Source: Nonomuraea jabiensis (GTDB lineage Bacteria; Actinomycetota; Actinomycetes; Streptosporangiales; Streptosporangiaceae). From it: a DNA stretch of 64,000 nucleotides. Below the pieces are notes generated by a model. That model worked only from the letters and a program-made list of their open reading frames with translations, searched no databases and was not told the origin of the DNA. Numbering within the stretch: position 1 is the stretch's first letter; each line of letters starts with the position of its first letter. The position numbers and the translations under genes are program-made. This document shows positions 35,593 through 43,422 of this stretch, piece by piece. The DNA lies in NCBI RefSeq assembly GCF_014204795.1, contig NZ_JACHMB010000001.1:11482501-11546500 (forward strand), given 5' to 3'.

Positions 35593-36438
35593 TCACACGC
35601 GGCAGGCGTAGATGTCGGTGACCAGGATCGCCCGCGCGCCGATGTCCCAGAGCTGGTCCATCACCCGCTGGTGGCCCTGGCGGCGGACCATGACGCGCAC
35701 GGCCACCCAGCCCTCGCGGTGCAGCGGGGAGACCGTGGGGCCTTCCATGCCGGGCGTGAGGGCGATGGCGTCCTCGATGCGCTCGGCCCGGATGTCGTAG
35801 TCCATCATCACGAAGTCGCGGGCGTGCACGACGCCCTGGAAACGGCGGACGAGCTGCTCGACGGCGGGCGTGTCGGGCGAGCTCTGCTGCTTGATCAGCA
35901 CCGCCTCCGAGCGCATGATCGGCTCGCCGAAGACCTCCAGGCCGACGTTGCGCAGCGTGGTGCCGGTTTCGACGACGTCGGCCACCGCGTCGGCCACGCC
36001 GAGCCGGATGGCGGTCTCGACGGCGCCGTCGAGCTTGATCACGCGGGCGTCGATGCCCTGGTCGGAGAGGTATTTGTCGAGCAGGCCGGCGTAGGAGGTG
36101 GCGATGCGGCGGCCGTTGAGGTCCGCGGCGGAGGTCATCGTGCCGGCCGTGGCGGCCAGGCGGAAGGTGGAGCCGCCGAAGCCGAGCGGCATGATCTCCT
36201 CGACCGGCGCGCCGGAGTCGACGAGCATGTCACGGCCGGTGATGCCGACGTCGAGCGTGCCTTCGCCGACGTAGACGGCGATGTCGCGGGGTCGCAGGAA
36301 GAACAGCTCGCAGTCGTTGGCCTCGTCGACGACGACGAGCTCCTTGCTGTCCCTGCGGGAGCGGTAGCCGGCTTCCTTGAGCATGTTCTGGGCCGCCTCG
36401 CTGAGCGAGCCCTTGTTGGGTACTGCCAGACGCAGCAT
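35593..36438 (-). CDS. hisG: ATP phosphoribosyltransferase, long form
   Basis: First enzyme of histidine synthesis: ATP plus PRPP to phosphoribosyl-ATP. At 281 residues it is the long form with a C-terminal ACT-like regulatory domain (VSPLHREGWVAVRVMV, then IGARAILVTDIYACRV). MLRLAVPNKGSLSEAAQNML, then DVGITGRDML and VADVVETGTTLRNVGL are conserved HisG elements. It is expected to be feedback-inhibited by histidine. It follows hisE on the same strand by 64 nt and ends in a strong hairpin. Confidence 0.97.
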   Translation of the reverse strand: MLRLAVPNKGSLSEAAQNMLKEAGYRSRRDSKELVVVDEANDCELFFLRPRDIAVYVGEGTLDVGITGRDMLVDSGAPVEEIMPLGFGGSTFRLAATAGTMTSAADLNGRRIATSYAGLLDKYLSDQGIDARVIKLDGAVETAIRLGVADAVADVVETGTTLRNVGLEVFGEPIMRSEAVLIKQQSSPDTPAVEQLVRRFQGVVHARDFVMMDYDIRAERIEDAIALTPGMEGPTVSPLHREGWVAVRVMVRRQGHQRVMDQLWDIGARAILVTDIYACRV

Positions 36439-36502
36439 GTTCGGGTCCTCGATCTGTCTCGCTGTTGCTTCTCCAGGGGCTTGGTGGCGGGCGCCGGGCG
36501 CC

Positions 36503-36766
36503 CTAGAGATGCTTGTAGACCTGGTCGAGGCCGATGCCCTTGGCGATCATGAGCACCTGCACGTGGTAGAGGAGCTGGGAGATCTCCTCGGCGGCCCTGT
36601 CGGCTGACTCGTGCTCGGCGGCCATCCAGCTCTCGGCGGCCTCCTCGACGACCTTCTTGCCGATGGCATGGACGCCGGCGTCGAGGGCGGCCACGGTGCC
36701 CGAGCCCTCGGGGCGGGTCCTGGCCTTCTCGGACAGCTCGGCGAACAGCTCTTCGAAGGTCTTCAT
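36503..36766 (-). CDS. hisE: Phosphoribosyl-ATP pyrophosphohydrolase
   Basis: An 87-residue all-helical MazG-fold protein acting on phosphoribosyl-ATP, the product of HisG. KVVEEAAESWMAAEHES and AAEEISQLLYHVQVLMI carry the paired acidic motifs that bind Mg. ATG 36766 has a GAGAGA-type site upstream. The order hisE-hisG is usual in actinobacteria, where the hisI function is encoded elsewhere. Confidence 0.96.
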   Translation of the reverse strand: MKTFEELFAELSEKARTRPEGSGTVAALDAGVHAIGKKVVEEAAESWMAAEHESADRAAEEISQLLYHVQVLMIAKGIGLDQVYKHL

Positions 36767-36880
36767 GGTCTCTCTCGTCGGTCGGCTGACGTGCTTGTCA
36801 AGCCTAGTCTGCGCGAGAGGGTGACGCCGCCCCGCGTCCGCCACGCGAGACGGCCTCATCAAAGGGCCACGGGGGGCGTT

Positions 36881-37843
36881 TCAGCCGAGCGCCTTCCCGG
36901 CTTTCGCGATCCGCTCCATGGCGTGCGCGGACTCGCCGCCCTCATGGCCGTTGTACGGGTAGACCTTGATGTCCTTCTCCCCGGCGTAGTGGTTGTAGGC
37001 GGCGAACACCGTGGACGGCGGCGTGATCCCGTCCTGCAGCCCGACCGAGAAGAGCGCGGGCGTGGCGGCGCGGGCGGCGAAGTTGACGCCGTCGAAGTAG
37101 GCCAGGGTCTGGAAGACGGGCTCGACCTTCTCCTTGAACGCCCGGCAGTAGGCGGCGATCTCCGCGTACGGGTACTCGCCGGTGATCTCCGTGGCGTGCC
37201 TGATGTGGCACATGAACGGCACGTCCAGGAAGGCGCAGGCGAGGCCGGGCACCAGCGCCGAGACCGCCAGCGCGATCGCCCCGCCCTGGCTGGCGCCGCC
37301 GACCGCGACCGCGCCCACCTGAGGGTGCGCCCTGGCGGCCTCGACCGCGCGCACCGCGTCGGTGTAGAGCCGCCGGTAGTAGTAGGCGTCGGGGTCGTGG
37401 ATGCCGCTGGTCATGACGCCGGGCGTGGTGGGGCCGGAGCCGGGATAGGGGTCGGCGGTGTCGCCGCGCCGCCATCCGCCGGCTCCCTGGCCCCGGCTGT
37501 CCATGGCGAGGACGGCGTAGCCGAGGCTGGGCCAGAGCAGCCAGTCGATCGGCAGCCCGCGTCCGCCACCGTAGCCCTGGTACTCGACCACGCACGGCAC
37601 CGGCCCGGCGGCCTGGCGCGGGAGGAGCAGCCAGCCCTTGATCGGGTGGCCGCCGAACCCGGCGAAGGTGACGTCGAACACCTCGGCGGTGGTCAGCGGG
37701 GAGGCCACGGGGGTGAACTCGGGGGCGAGGTCGTGGGTGCGGGTCTCGGCGAGCGTGCGCTCCCAGAAGGCGTCGAAGTCGGCGGGCTCGGAGCGTTCGG
37801 GGAGATACTCGCGTAGTTGGGCGAGTGGCATGTCTACGAACAT
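36881..37843 (-). CDS. Acetylxylan esterase/cephalosporin C deacetylase family esterase
   Basis: A 320-residue AXE1-type alpha/beta hydrolase. The nucleophile elbow is VGGASQGGAIAL (GxSQG), and the late Asp (SVGLQDGITPPSTVF) and His (NGHEGGESAHAM) complete the triad. LAMDSRGQGAGGW is the family RGQ motif that forms the oxyanion hole. ATG 37843 is preferred over GTG 37849 because GGGAG lies 5 nt upstream. No signal peptide is seen. It is divergent from a LacI gene and probably deacetylates imported acetylated oligosaccharides such as acetyl-mannan. Confidence 0.92.
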   Translation of the reverse strand: MFVDMPLAQLREYLPERSEPADFDAFWERTLAETRTHDLAPEFTPVASPLTTAEVFDVTFAGFGGHPIKGWLLLPRQAAGPVPCVVEYQGYGGGRGLPIDWLLWPSLGYAVLAMDSRGQGAGGWRRGDTADPYPGSGPTTPGVMTSGIHDPDAYYYRRLYTDAVRAVEAARAHPQVGAVAVGGASQGGAIALAVSALVPGLACAFLDVPFMCHIRHATEITGEYPYAEIAAYCRAFKEKVEPVFQTLAYFDGVNFAARAATPALFSVGLQDGITPPSTVFAAYNHYAGEKDIKVYPYNGHEGGESAHAMERIAKAGKALG

Positions 37844-37883
37844 CGGCACTCCCGGAGGACATAGGGGGTGCCCTCACCGTAAC

Positions 37884-37907
37884 GGTGATCGCGCCGGCGC
37901 GATCACC
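37884..37907. promoter_or_regulatory. Perfect 24-bp palindrome in the esterase/LacI divergent region
   Basis: GGTGATCGCGCC is followed directly by its reverse complement. It overlaps CACCGTAACGGTG (37875-37887), itself a 6-bp inverted repeat. It lies 41 nt upstream of the esterase start. The sequence differs from the LacI-type sites nearby, so another regulator is possible. Confidence 0.5.
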
Positions 37908-37956
37908 CGGTGGCGGGACGGCGAGCGTTCAGCGCCAGGAGAGCAGCGGTTGTCGC

Positions 37957-37968
37957 TGATACGGTTCA
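37957..37968. promoter_or_regulatory. LacI-type operator upstream of the LacI gene
   Basis: TGATACGGTTCA differs at one position from TGAAACGGTTCA at 27378. It lies 26 nt before the LacI start, consistent with autorepression. Confidence 0.5.
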
Positions 37969-37994
37969 GTGAAAGTTTCAGGGAGGAGCACGGG

Positions 37995-39035
37995 GTGAAG
38001 AGGCCAACGATCGCCGACATCGCCAGGCGGGCCGGCGTGTCCAAGGGAGCCGTCTCCTACGCGCTGAACGGCCAGCCCGGTGTCTCCGCGGAGACCAGGG
38101 CGCGCATCCAGGCGATCGCCCAGGAGATCGGCTGGCGGCCCAACCTGGCCGCGCGCTCGCTCAGCGGCGCCAAAGCCGACGCCATCGGCCTGGTCCTGTG
38201 CCGCCCGGCGCGCTTCCTCGGCGTGGAGCCGTTCTTCATGGAGCTGATCAGCGGCATCGAGGGCGAGCTGGCGGCCAGCTCGTGCGCGCTGATGCTGCAG
38301 GTGGTGGCCGATCACGAGGCCGAGATCGCGGTCTACCGGCGCTGGTGGGGCGAGGGGCGGGTGGACGGCGCGATCCTGGTCGACCTGCACACCGACGATC
38401 CCCGGGTGCCGGTGGTCGAGCGGCTGGGCATGCCGGCGGTGGTGACCGGGCACCCGTCGGGGACCGGCTCGCTGCCCGCGGTGTGGTCGGACGAGGTGGC
38501 CGTGCTGCGCGAGGTGATCGAGTATCTCGCGGCCCTCGGCCACCGGCACATCGCCAGGGTGGCCGGGCTGCCGGCGCTGCTGCACACCAGGCTGCGGGAC
38601 GAGGCGTTCGCGGAGCTCTGCGCCGAGTCGGGCGTGCGCGAGCATCCGGTCGTCCACACCGACTACACGGGCGAGCAGGGCGCCCGCGCGACCAGGCGAC
38701 TGCTCAGCTCCCGGGCCAGGCCCACCGCGATCGTCTACGACAACGACATCATGGCGGTGGCCGGGCTGTCGGTCGCGCAGGAGATGCGCCTGGACGTCCC
38801 CGCCGAGCTGTCGATCGTGGGCTGGGACGACTCGCCGCTGTCCCAGGTGGTGCGGCCGTCGCTGACCGCGGTGACGCGGGACATCCCGGCCTGCGGCGCG
38901 CACGCCGCCCAGACCCTGCTCCGGCTGATCAGCAGCGGGGAGACGGGGAGCCTGGAGGGGCCGCCCGCGCGCCTGCTGCCGCGCGGCAGCACCGCCCCGG
39001 CGGGCCGTGACCGAACCGTTTCACGGGCGATGTAG
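37995..39035 (+). CDS. LacI-family repressor (mannan locus, copy A)
   Basis: A 346-residue LacI regulator from GTG 37995 with GGGAGGAG upstream. The HTH reads RPTIADIARRAGVSKGAVSY and the effector domain contains IVYDNDIMAVAGLSVAQEM and IVGWDDSPLSQVVRP. It is closely similar along its whole length to the LacI gene at 46009-47031 (shared LGVEPFFM/LGLEPFFM, ISGIE and CGAHAA), so the two are paralogues. It precedes the sugar ABC importer on the same strand and probably represses it. Confidence 0.93.
   Translation: MKRPTIADIARRAGVSKGAVSYALNGQPGVSAETRARIQAIAQEIGWRPNLAARSLSGAKADAIGLVLCRPARFLGVEPFFMELISGIEGELAASSCALMLQVVADHEAEIAVYRRWWGEGRVDGAILVDLHTDDPRVPVVERLGMPAVVTGHPSGTGSLPAVWSDEVAVLREVIEYLAALGHRHIARVAGLPALLHTRLRDEAFAELCAESGVREHPVVHTDYTGEQGARATRRLLSSRARPTAIVYDNDIMAVAGLSVAQEMRLDVPAELSIVGWDDSPLSQVVRPSLTAVTRDIPACGAHAAQTLLRLISSGETGSLEGPPARLLPRGSTAPAGRDRTVSRAM
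39012..39023. promoter_or_regulatory. Operator-like sequence within the end of the LacI gene
   Basis: CGAACCGTTTCA is one base from the palindrome TGAACCGTTTCA. It overlaps the last codons of LacI copy A, about 210 nt before the binding-protein start. The other LacI paralogue has the same arrangement at 46013-46024. Confidence 0.4.
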
Positions 39036-39097
39036 CCACAGGTCAGCGGCTCCATAAGGGGAAACATTTCAGCAATCTCCAAGGCTGGCTATTGTAA

Positions 39098-39111
39098 CTT
39101 ACCCGTTTAAG
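39098..39111. promoter_or_regulatory. LacI-type operator upstream of the sugar importer
   Basis: CTTACCCGTTTAAG is a near-palindrome similar to CTAAACCCGTTTAG at 45977. It lies in an AT-rich patch 120 nt before the binding-protein start, in the likely promoter. Confidence 0.5.
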
Positions 39112-39230
39112 TGGTGAGATCCCTACACCATTGAATTTGGGCGCCAGTCGTGGGGATGCCCTCGCACATCCGCACGCCCCTTCGCAGGGGAGTCCCGGGC
39201 GCCCATCCGACCGATAGATCGGACAGCCCC

Positions 39231-40487
39231 ATGCGACGAACGATGGCAGCGTGCAGCGCGGTCCTGCTGACGGTCCTGAGCGCGGCCTGCGCCACGAGTG
39301 GCCAGACGGAGACCAAGCAGGCAGACCAGAACGCCCCCGCGACCCTGTCCTTCTGGTCCACGGGCGGCGATGACGAGACCGCGACCTTCCAGAAGGCGGC
39401 CGACCTCTACCACCAGAAGCATCCGAACGTGACGGTCAAGGTGCAGACCCTGTCGTGGAGCGACGCGTACGCCAAGTTGCTGGCGGCGGCCACCAGTCGC
39501 AACGGGCCCGACATCATCTCCGGCGGCATGACCTGGACCATCCAGTTCGGCACCAGGGGCGCCATGGTGGACCTGCGCAAGTACGGCGCCGACTCGCTCA
39601 AGGCGCAGGCGCTGCCCGCCCAGTGGGAGTCGGCCATCTCCCCCGACGGCTCGGTGTACGGCGTGCCGCTGGACATGTCCACCCTCGCCCTCTACTACCG
39701 CACCGACCTGCTGGAGAAGGCCAAGGTCGAGCCGCCCAAGACCTGGGAGGAGCTGACCGCGGCCATCGACAAGCTCAAGGCGGCCGGCGTGAAGAAGCCC
39801 TACAGCCAGGACTGGGGCAACCTGGACTGGATCGGCTACTTCAACTACCTCTACCAGGCGGGCGGCTCGTTCTACACCGCCGACTGCAAGCCCTCGCTCA
39901 ACACGCCGCAGGCCGAGCAGGCGCTGACGTACTGGGCCGACCTGTACAAGAAGCACGGCGCGCCGACCGCCACCGTGGAGGGCTCCGACGCGCTGGACAC
40001 CGGCACCGCGATGGTGGTGGCGGGCAACTGGATCGCCAAGGGCATCGATGTCAACAAGCCGAAGCTGAAGGGCAAGTGGGCGATGTCCACGATCCCCGCG
40101 GGGCCCGCCGGGCCGACCGCCTTCATCGGCGGCCGGGCGATCGGCGTGACCTCCTTCAGCAAGTACGTCGAGACGGGCGCGGACTTCGTCAAGTTCATGT
40201 ACAGCGACGAGGCCATCACCGCGATCTCGGACGAGGCCAGGAAGCGGAACATCTCCTACATCTCGCCGCGGGCCGACAAGATCGTGAACGGCTCGGTGTT
40301 CACGCCCGAGCAGGCTCAGGTGTTCGAGGCGTCGCTCAAGACGGGCAAGGCGGCGCCGGGCTGCCCGGGCTGGGACGAGAGCGCGCCGGACGTGACCAAG
40401 CAGCTCCAGTCGGTCATCCTGGGCAAGTCAGATGCCAGGACCGCGCTCGCGGAGGCCGCCAAGGTCATGGAGCGCAACGCCGGTTAG
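39231..40487 (+). CDS. Sugar-binding lipoprotein of an ABC importer
   Basis: A 418-residue solute-binding protein. The signal peptide RRTMAACSAVLLTVLSAAC ends in a lipobox. The mature protein has the family-1 binding-protein pattern (LSFWSTGGDDETATFQKAAD, then ALYYRTDLLEKAKVEPPKTW). ATG 39231 is chosen because it places the signal peptide correctly; ATG 39150 is in frame but adds an unlikely extension. Given the mannan-active enzymes nearby, mannooligosaccharides are the likely ligand. Confidence 0.9.
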   Translation: MRRTMAACSAVLLTVLSAACATSGQTETKQADQNAPATLSFWSTGGDDETATFQKAADLYHQKHPNVTVKVQTLSWSDAYAKLLAAATSRNGPDIISGGMTWTIQFGTRGAMVDLRKYGADSLKAQALPAQWESAISPDGSVYGVPLDMSTLALYYRTDLLEKAKVEPPKTWEELTAAIDKLKAAGVKKPYSQDWGNLDWIGYFNYLYQAGGSFYTADCKPSLNTPQAEQALTYWADLYKKHGAPTATVEGSDALDTGTAMVVAGNWIAKGIDVNKPKLKGKWAMSTIPAGPAGPTAFIGGRAIGVTSFSKYVETGADFVKFMYSDEAITAISDEARKRNISYISPRADKIVNGSVFTPEQAQVFEASLKTGKAAPGCPGWDESAPDVTKQLQSVILGKSDARTALAEAAKVMERNAG

Positions 40488-40554
40488 CCGCTCGCCGGGG
40501 CCGGCGCGGCCGGTCCCGGCCCCCGACCCAGGAGTCCGACCCCAGGAGTCTGAC

Positions 40555-41466
40555 ATGGCCTCCCCCATCCCCCTGCGCAGCAGGCTGCGCCGCTACGGCA
40601 CCTCGTACGCGATGCTGCTGCCCTTCCTCGCGCTGTTCGCGGGCTTTCTGATCTGGCCGCTGGCCAACTCGCTCTATCTGAGCTTCACGAAGTTCGACGG
40701 GATCAACCCCGCCGCGTTCACCGGCCTGGACAACTTCCAGCAGCTGGCCTCGGACGCCAGGTTCCGCCACGCGCTGGGCAACACGGCCCTGTACGTGGTG
40801 GCGTCGGTCGTGCTCGGCACGCTGCTGTCGCTGGGCCTCGCCCTGGCCTTCAACGGCACCGGCTGGCTGCACCGGATCATGCGCACGGTGTTCTTCCTGC
40901 CGTCGGTGACCTCCTCCATCGCGCTCATGCTGATGTGGAAGTGGGTCCTCTACCCCAGCGACGTGGGCCTGGCCAACACCATCGTGAGCTGGTTCGGCGG
41001 CAAGGCCGTCGCCTGGCTGGCCACGCCGGGGCTGACGATCCCCATCCTGGTGGTGATGTCGGTGTGGGGCGGCATGGGCTACGGCATGGTGCTGTACGTG
41101 GCCGGCCTCGGCTCGATCCCCGAGGAGTACTACGAGGCGGCCAAGATCGACGGCGCCTCGGCCTGGCGTCGCTTCCGCCACATCACGCTGCCGCTGCTGC
41201 GTCCCGTCACCACGTACGTGGTGGTGACCGGCCTGATCGGCGCCTTCCAGGTGTTCGAGGCCGTCTACATCGTCTTCTCGACGGGCGCCAACACCATCGG
41301 CGGCGTGCTCGACTCGGGCCTGATGATCGTCCCCTACCTCTACGACCAGGGGTTCACCCACTTCAGGCTGGGCTACGCCTCGGCGATCGCCTGGGTGCTC
41401 TTCCTGATCATCTTCGTGCTGAGCCTCGTCAATCTGCGCGTGGGCCGCGCCATGAAGGAGCTGTGA
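40555..41466 (+). CDS. Sugar ABC permease 1 (MalF-like)
   Basis: A 303-residue permease with six predicted helices. YLSFTKFDGINPAAFTGLDN is the usual start of this family and EEYYEAAKIDGASAWRRFRH is the EAA loop that docks on the ATPase. ATG 40555 follows one of two near-identical CCAGGAGTC repeats that serve as ribosome site. The stop overlaps the next permease (TGATG). No ATPase gene is present; a shared multi-substrate ATPase is expected. Confidence 0.93.
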   Translation: MASPIPLRSRLRRYGTSYAMLLPFLALFAGFLIWPLANSLYLSFTKFDGINPAAFTGLDNFQQLASDARFRHALGNTALYVVASVVLGTLLSLGLALAFNGTGWLHRIMRTVFFLPSVTSSIALMLMWKWVLYPSDVGLANTIVSWFGGKAVAWLATPGLTIPILVVMSVWGGMGYGMVLYVAGLGSIPEEYYEAAKIDGASAWRRFRHITLPLLRPVTTYVVVTGLIGAFQVFEAVYIVFSTGANTIGGVLDSGLMIVPYLYDQGFTHFRLGYASAIAWVLFLIIFVLSLVNLRVGRAMKEL

Positions 41467-42425
41467 TGGCCGTCGCCCCGATGGACACGATCGCCCCCGC
41501 GCCGCAGCCGTCCCGGCACGCGGCCCCGGCGGGCGGCAACCGGCGCGCGAAGATCAACGGGCACCTGCTGCGCCTGCCGTTCTACCTGCTGGCGCTGACG
41601 ATGATCGCGCCGTTCTACTGGCTGCTCATCACGGTGTTCAAGCCGCCGAGGGAGCTGGCCAGGACGCCTCCGTCGTTCGTGCCGCAGGCCCCGACGGTCG
41701 CCAACTTCTACGACACGGAGTGGACCCCCAAGGGGATCAACCCCGGCCACCTGGCGGGCATCTTCCAGCGCTACCAGGTGGATCTGGGGTTCTGGCGGTT
41801 CATGCTCAACAGCCTGGTCATCACCACCGCCATCACCGTCGGGTCGCTGCTGATCTGCTCGCTGGCCGCGTACGTGATCTCCAAGCACGACATCAAGGGC
41901 CGCCGGACGATCTTCCTGCTGATCATCGCCTCGATGATGGTGCCCTGGCAGACGACGCTCATCCCCAACTACGTGATCATGCGGAACCTGGGCTGGCTGG
42001 ACAGCTACGCCGCCTACATCGTCCCGGCGCTGGCCAAGGCGTTCGTGCTGTTCTTCCTGGTGCAGTTCCTGCAGTCGCTGCCGAACGAGCTGATCCAGGC
42101 CGCCAGGGTGGACGGCGCCGGGGAGTGGCGGATCTGGTGGAAGATCGTGCTGCCGCTGCTGCGGCCGGCGCTCGCGGCGATGTCGATCTTCATCGTGCTC
42201 GCGGAGTGGAACAACTTCCTCTGGCCGCTCATCATCGTCCAGAGCGACGAGATGGCGAACATTCCCGTCGCGCTGGCCAGGCTCAACTCCTACTACGTGG
42301 GGCCGGATCACCAAGGCGCGATCATGGCGGGCGGGCTGCTGGCGTCGGTCCCGACGATCGTCTTCTTCGTGATCTTCCAGAAGTACTTCACCCGCGGCAT
42401 CGCCCTCAGCGGCCTCAAGGGCTGA
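41466..42425 (+). CDS. Sugar ABC permease 2 (MalG-like)
   Basis: A 319-residue permease with six helices after a Pro/Ala-rich N-terminus. MIAPFYWLLITVFKPPREL, then MVPWQTTLIPNYVIMRNLGW and the EAA-type loop NELIQAARVDGAGEWRIWWK identify the MalG-like partner. It overlaps the upstream permease and its end overlaps the convergent GH5 gene by 11 nt. Confidence 0.93.
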   Translation: MAVAPMDTIAPAPQPSRHAAPAGGNRRAKINGHLLRLPFYLLALTMIAPFYWLLITVFKPPRELARTPPSFVPQAPTVANFYDTEWTPKGINPGHLAGIFQRYQVDLGFWRFMLNSLVITTAITVGSLLICSLAAYVISKHDIKGRRTIFLLIIASMMVPWQTTLIPNYVIMRNLGWLDSYAAYIVPALAKAFVLFFLVQFLQSLPNELIQAARVDGAGEWRIWWKIVLPLLRPALAAMSIFIVLAEWNNFLWPLIIVQSDEMANIPVALARLNSYYVGPDHQGAIMAGGLLASVPTIVFFVIFQKYFTRGIALSGLKG

Positions 42426-43422
42426 CCCGGTGCGCCTGGAGCAGCTCCAGGAGGTCCCGGTCCACCGGGAACCCGTCGAGCTGCTCGAAGCGCGCACCGG
42501 GCCGCCGGTGCCCGATCACCCCGAACGGCCCCTGGAACTCCCACAACGCGTATCCCCAGCCGAACGAGGCGAACACGCCGAGCACGTCGGACAGCCAGCG
42601 CAGCGCGACGTCGTTCGGCGTGCGGTCGTAGCAGCCGAACTCGCCCACGTGGACGGGCACGCCCTGCGCCGCCACCTCGCGCCACGGGGCGTAGAAGTCG
42701 CGCAGCGCGGCCCGGTCCCAGTGCTGTCCCTGGTAGTCGCCGGGGTAGGCGGGCTCGGGCAGGCCCTGTGAGCCGGGCCACCACTCGGCCCGGTAGTGGC
42801 TGACGCTCATCGGCGCGTAGCCGCGGGTGCTGTGGACCACTCCGAGGTCGGCCAGCTCCGGCATGGCCAGGTGGCCGCCGCCCAGCCCGTCGATCACGAT
42901 CGGCCGGTCCGGGTCGGCGCGCCGGAGCTCCGCCACCACGCGGCGGATCACCGTCTCGTGCGCCGCCCTGGTGAACCCCCGCTCCCCCACGGAGGGCGGC
43001 TCGTTGACGAGGTCGAACGAGAGCTCGTCGCCGGGCACGCCCCGGTAGCGGCGGGCGAAAGCGGTCCAGATGGCGGCGAAGCCATCCTGCGCCTCGCGGT
43101 CGGCCCAGAGGTTGTGGTGCTCGCTCTCCCAGCCGGTGATCACGTAGCCGGGGGCGCGGTGGAGGTTGAGCGAGAGGTGCAGGCCGCGCTCGCGGCAGGC
43201 GTCGAGGTAGGTGTCCAGCACCTCGAGCACGCGCTCGTCGGGGTGGGCGTAGTCGAGCCCGTCGGTCCAGAAGCGGTAGTCGCACGGCATGCGGACGAAG
43301 TCGAAACCCCACGCGGCGATCGCGTCCAGCACCCGCTCATCGACGGGCGCCGGCTTCGCCCCGGGATCCTTCCAGAACATCCACTGCAGGTTGAACCCAT
43401 ACCGCCTCACCGCTGTGCTCAT
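42415..43422 (-). CDS. Glycoside hydrolase family 5 enzyme
   Basis: A 335-residue TIM-barrel glycosidase; ATG 43422 overlaps the beta-mannosidase stop (ATGA) and follows GTGGAGG. FDLVNEPPSVGE carries the acid/base Glu after Asn, and VHVGEFGCYDR carries the nucleophile Glu; ALWEFQGPFGVI is the usual C-terminal Trp strand. No signal peptide is present. GH5 includes mannanases, glucanases and mannosidases; coupling to a GH2 beta-mannosidase suggests action on short beta-mannosides in the cytoplasm. Confidence 0.88.
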   Translation of the reverse strand: MSTAVRRYGFNLQWMFWKDPGAKPAPVDERVLDAIAAWGFDFVRMPCDYRFWTDGLDYAHPDERVLEVLDTYLDACRERGLHLSLNLHRAPGYVITGWESEHHNLWADREAQDGFAAIWTAFARRYRGVPGDELSFDLVNEPPSVGERGFTRAAHETVIRRVVAELRRADPDRPIVIDGLGGGHLAMPELADLGVVHSTRGYAPMSVSHYRAEWWPGSQGLPEPAYPGDYQGQHWDRAALRDFYAPWREVAAQGVPVHVGEFGCYDRTPNDVALRWLSDVLGVFASFGWGYALWEFQGPFGVIGHRRPGARFEQLDGFPVDRDLLELLQAHRVSP

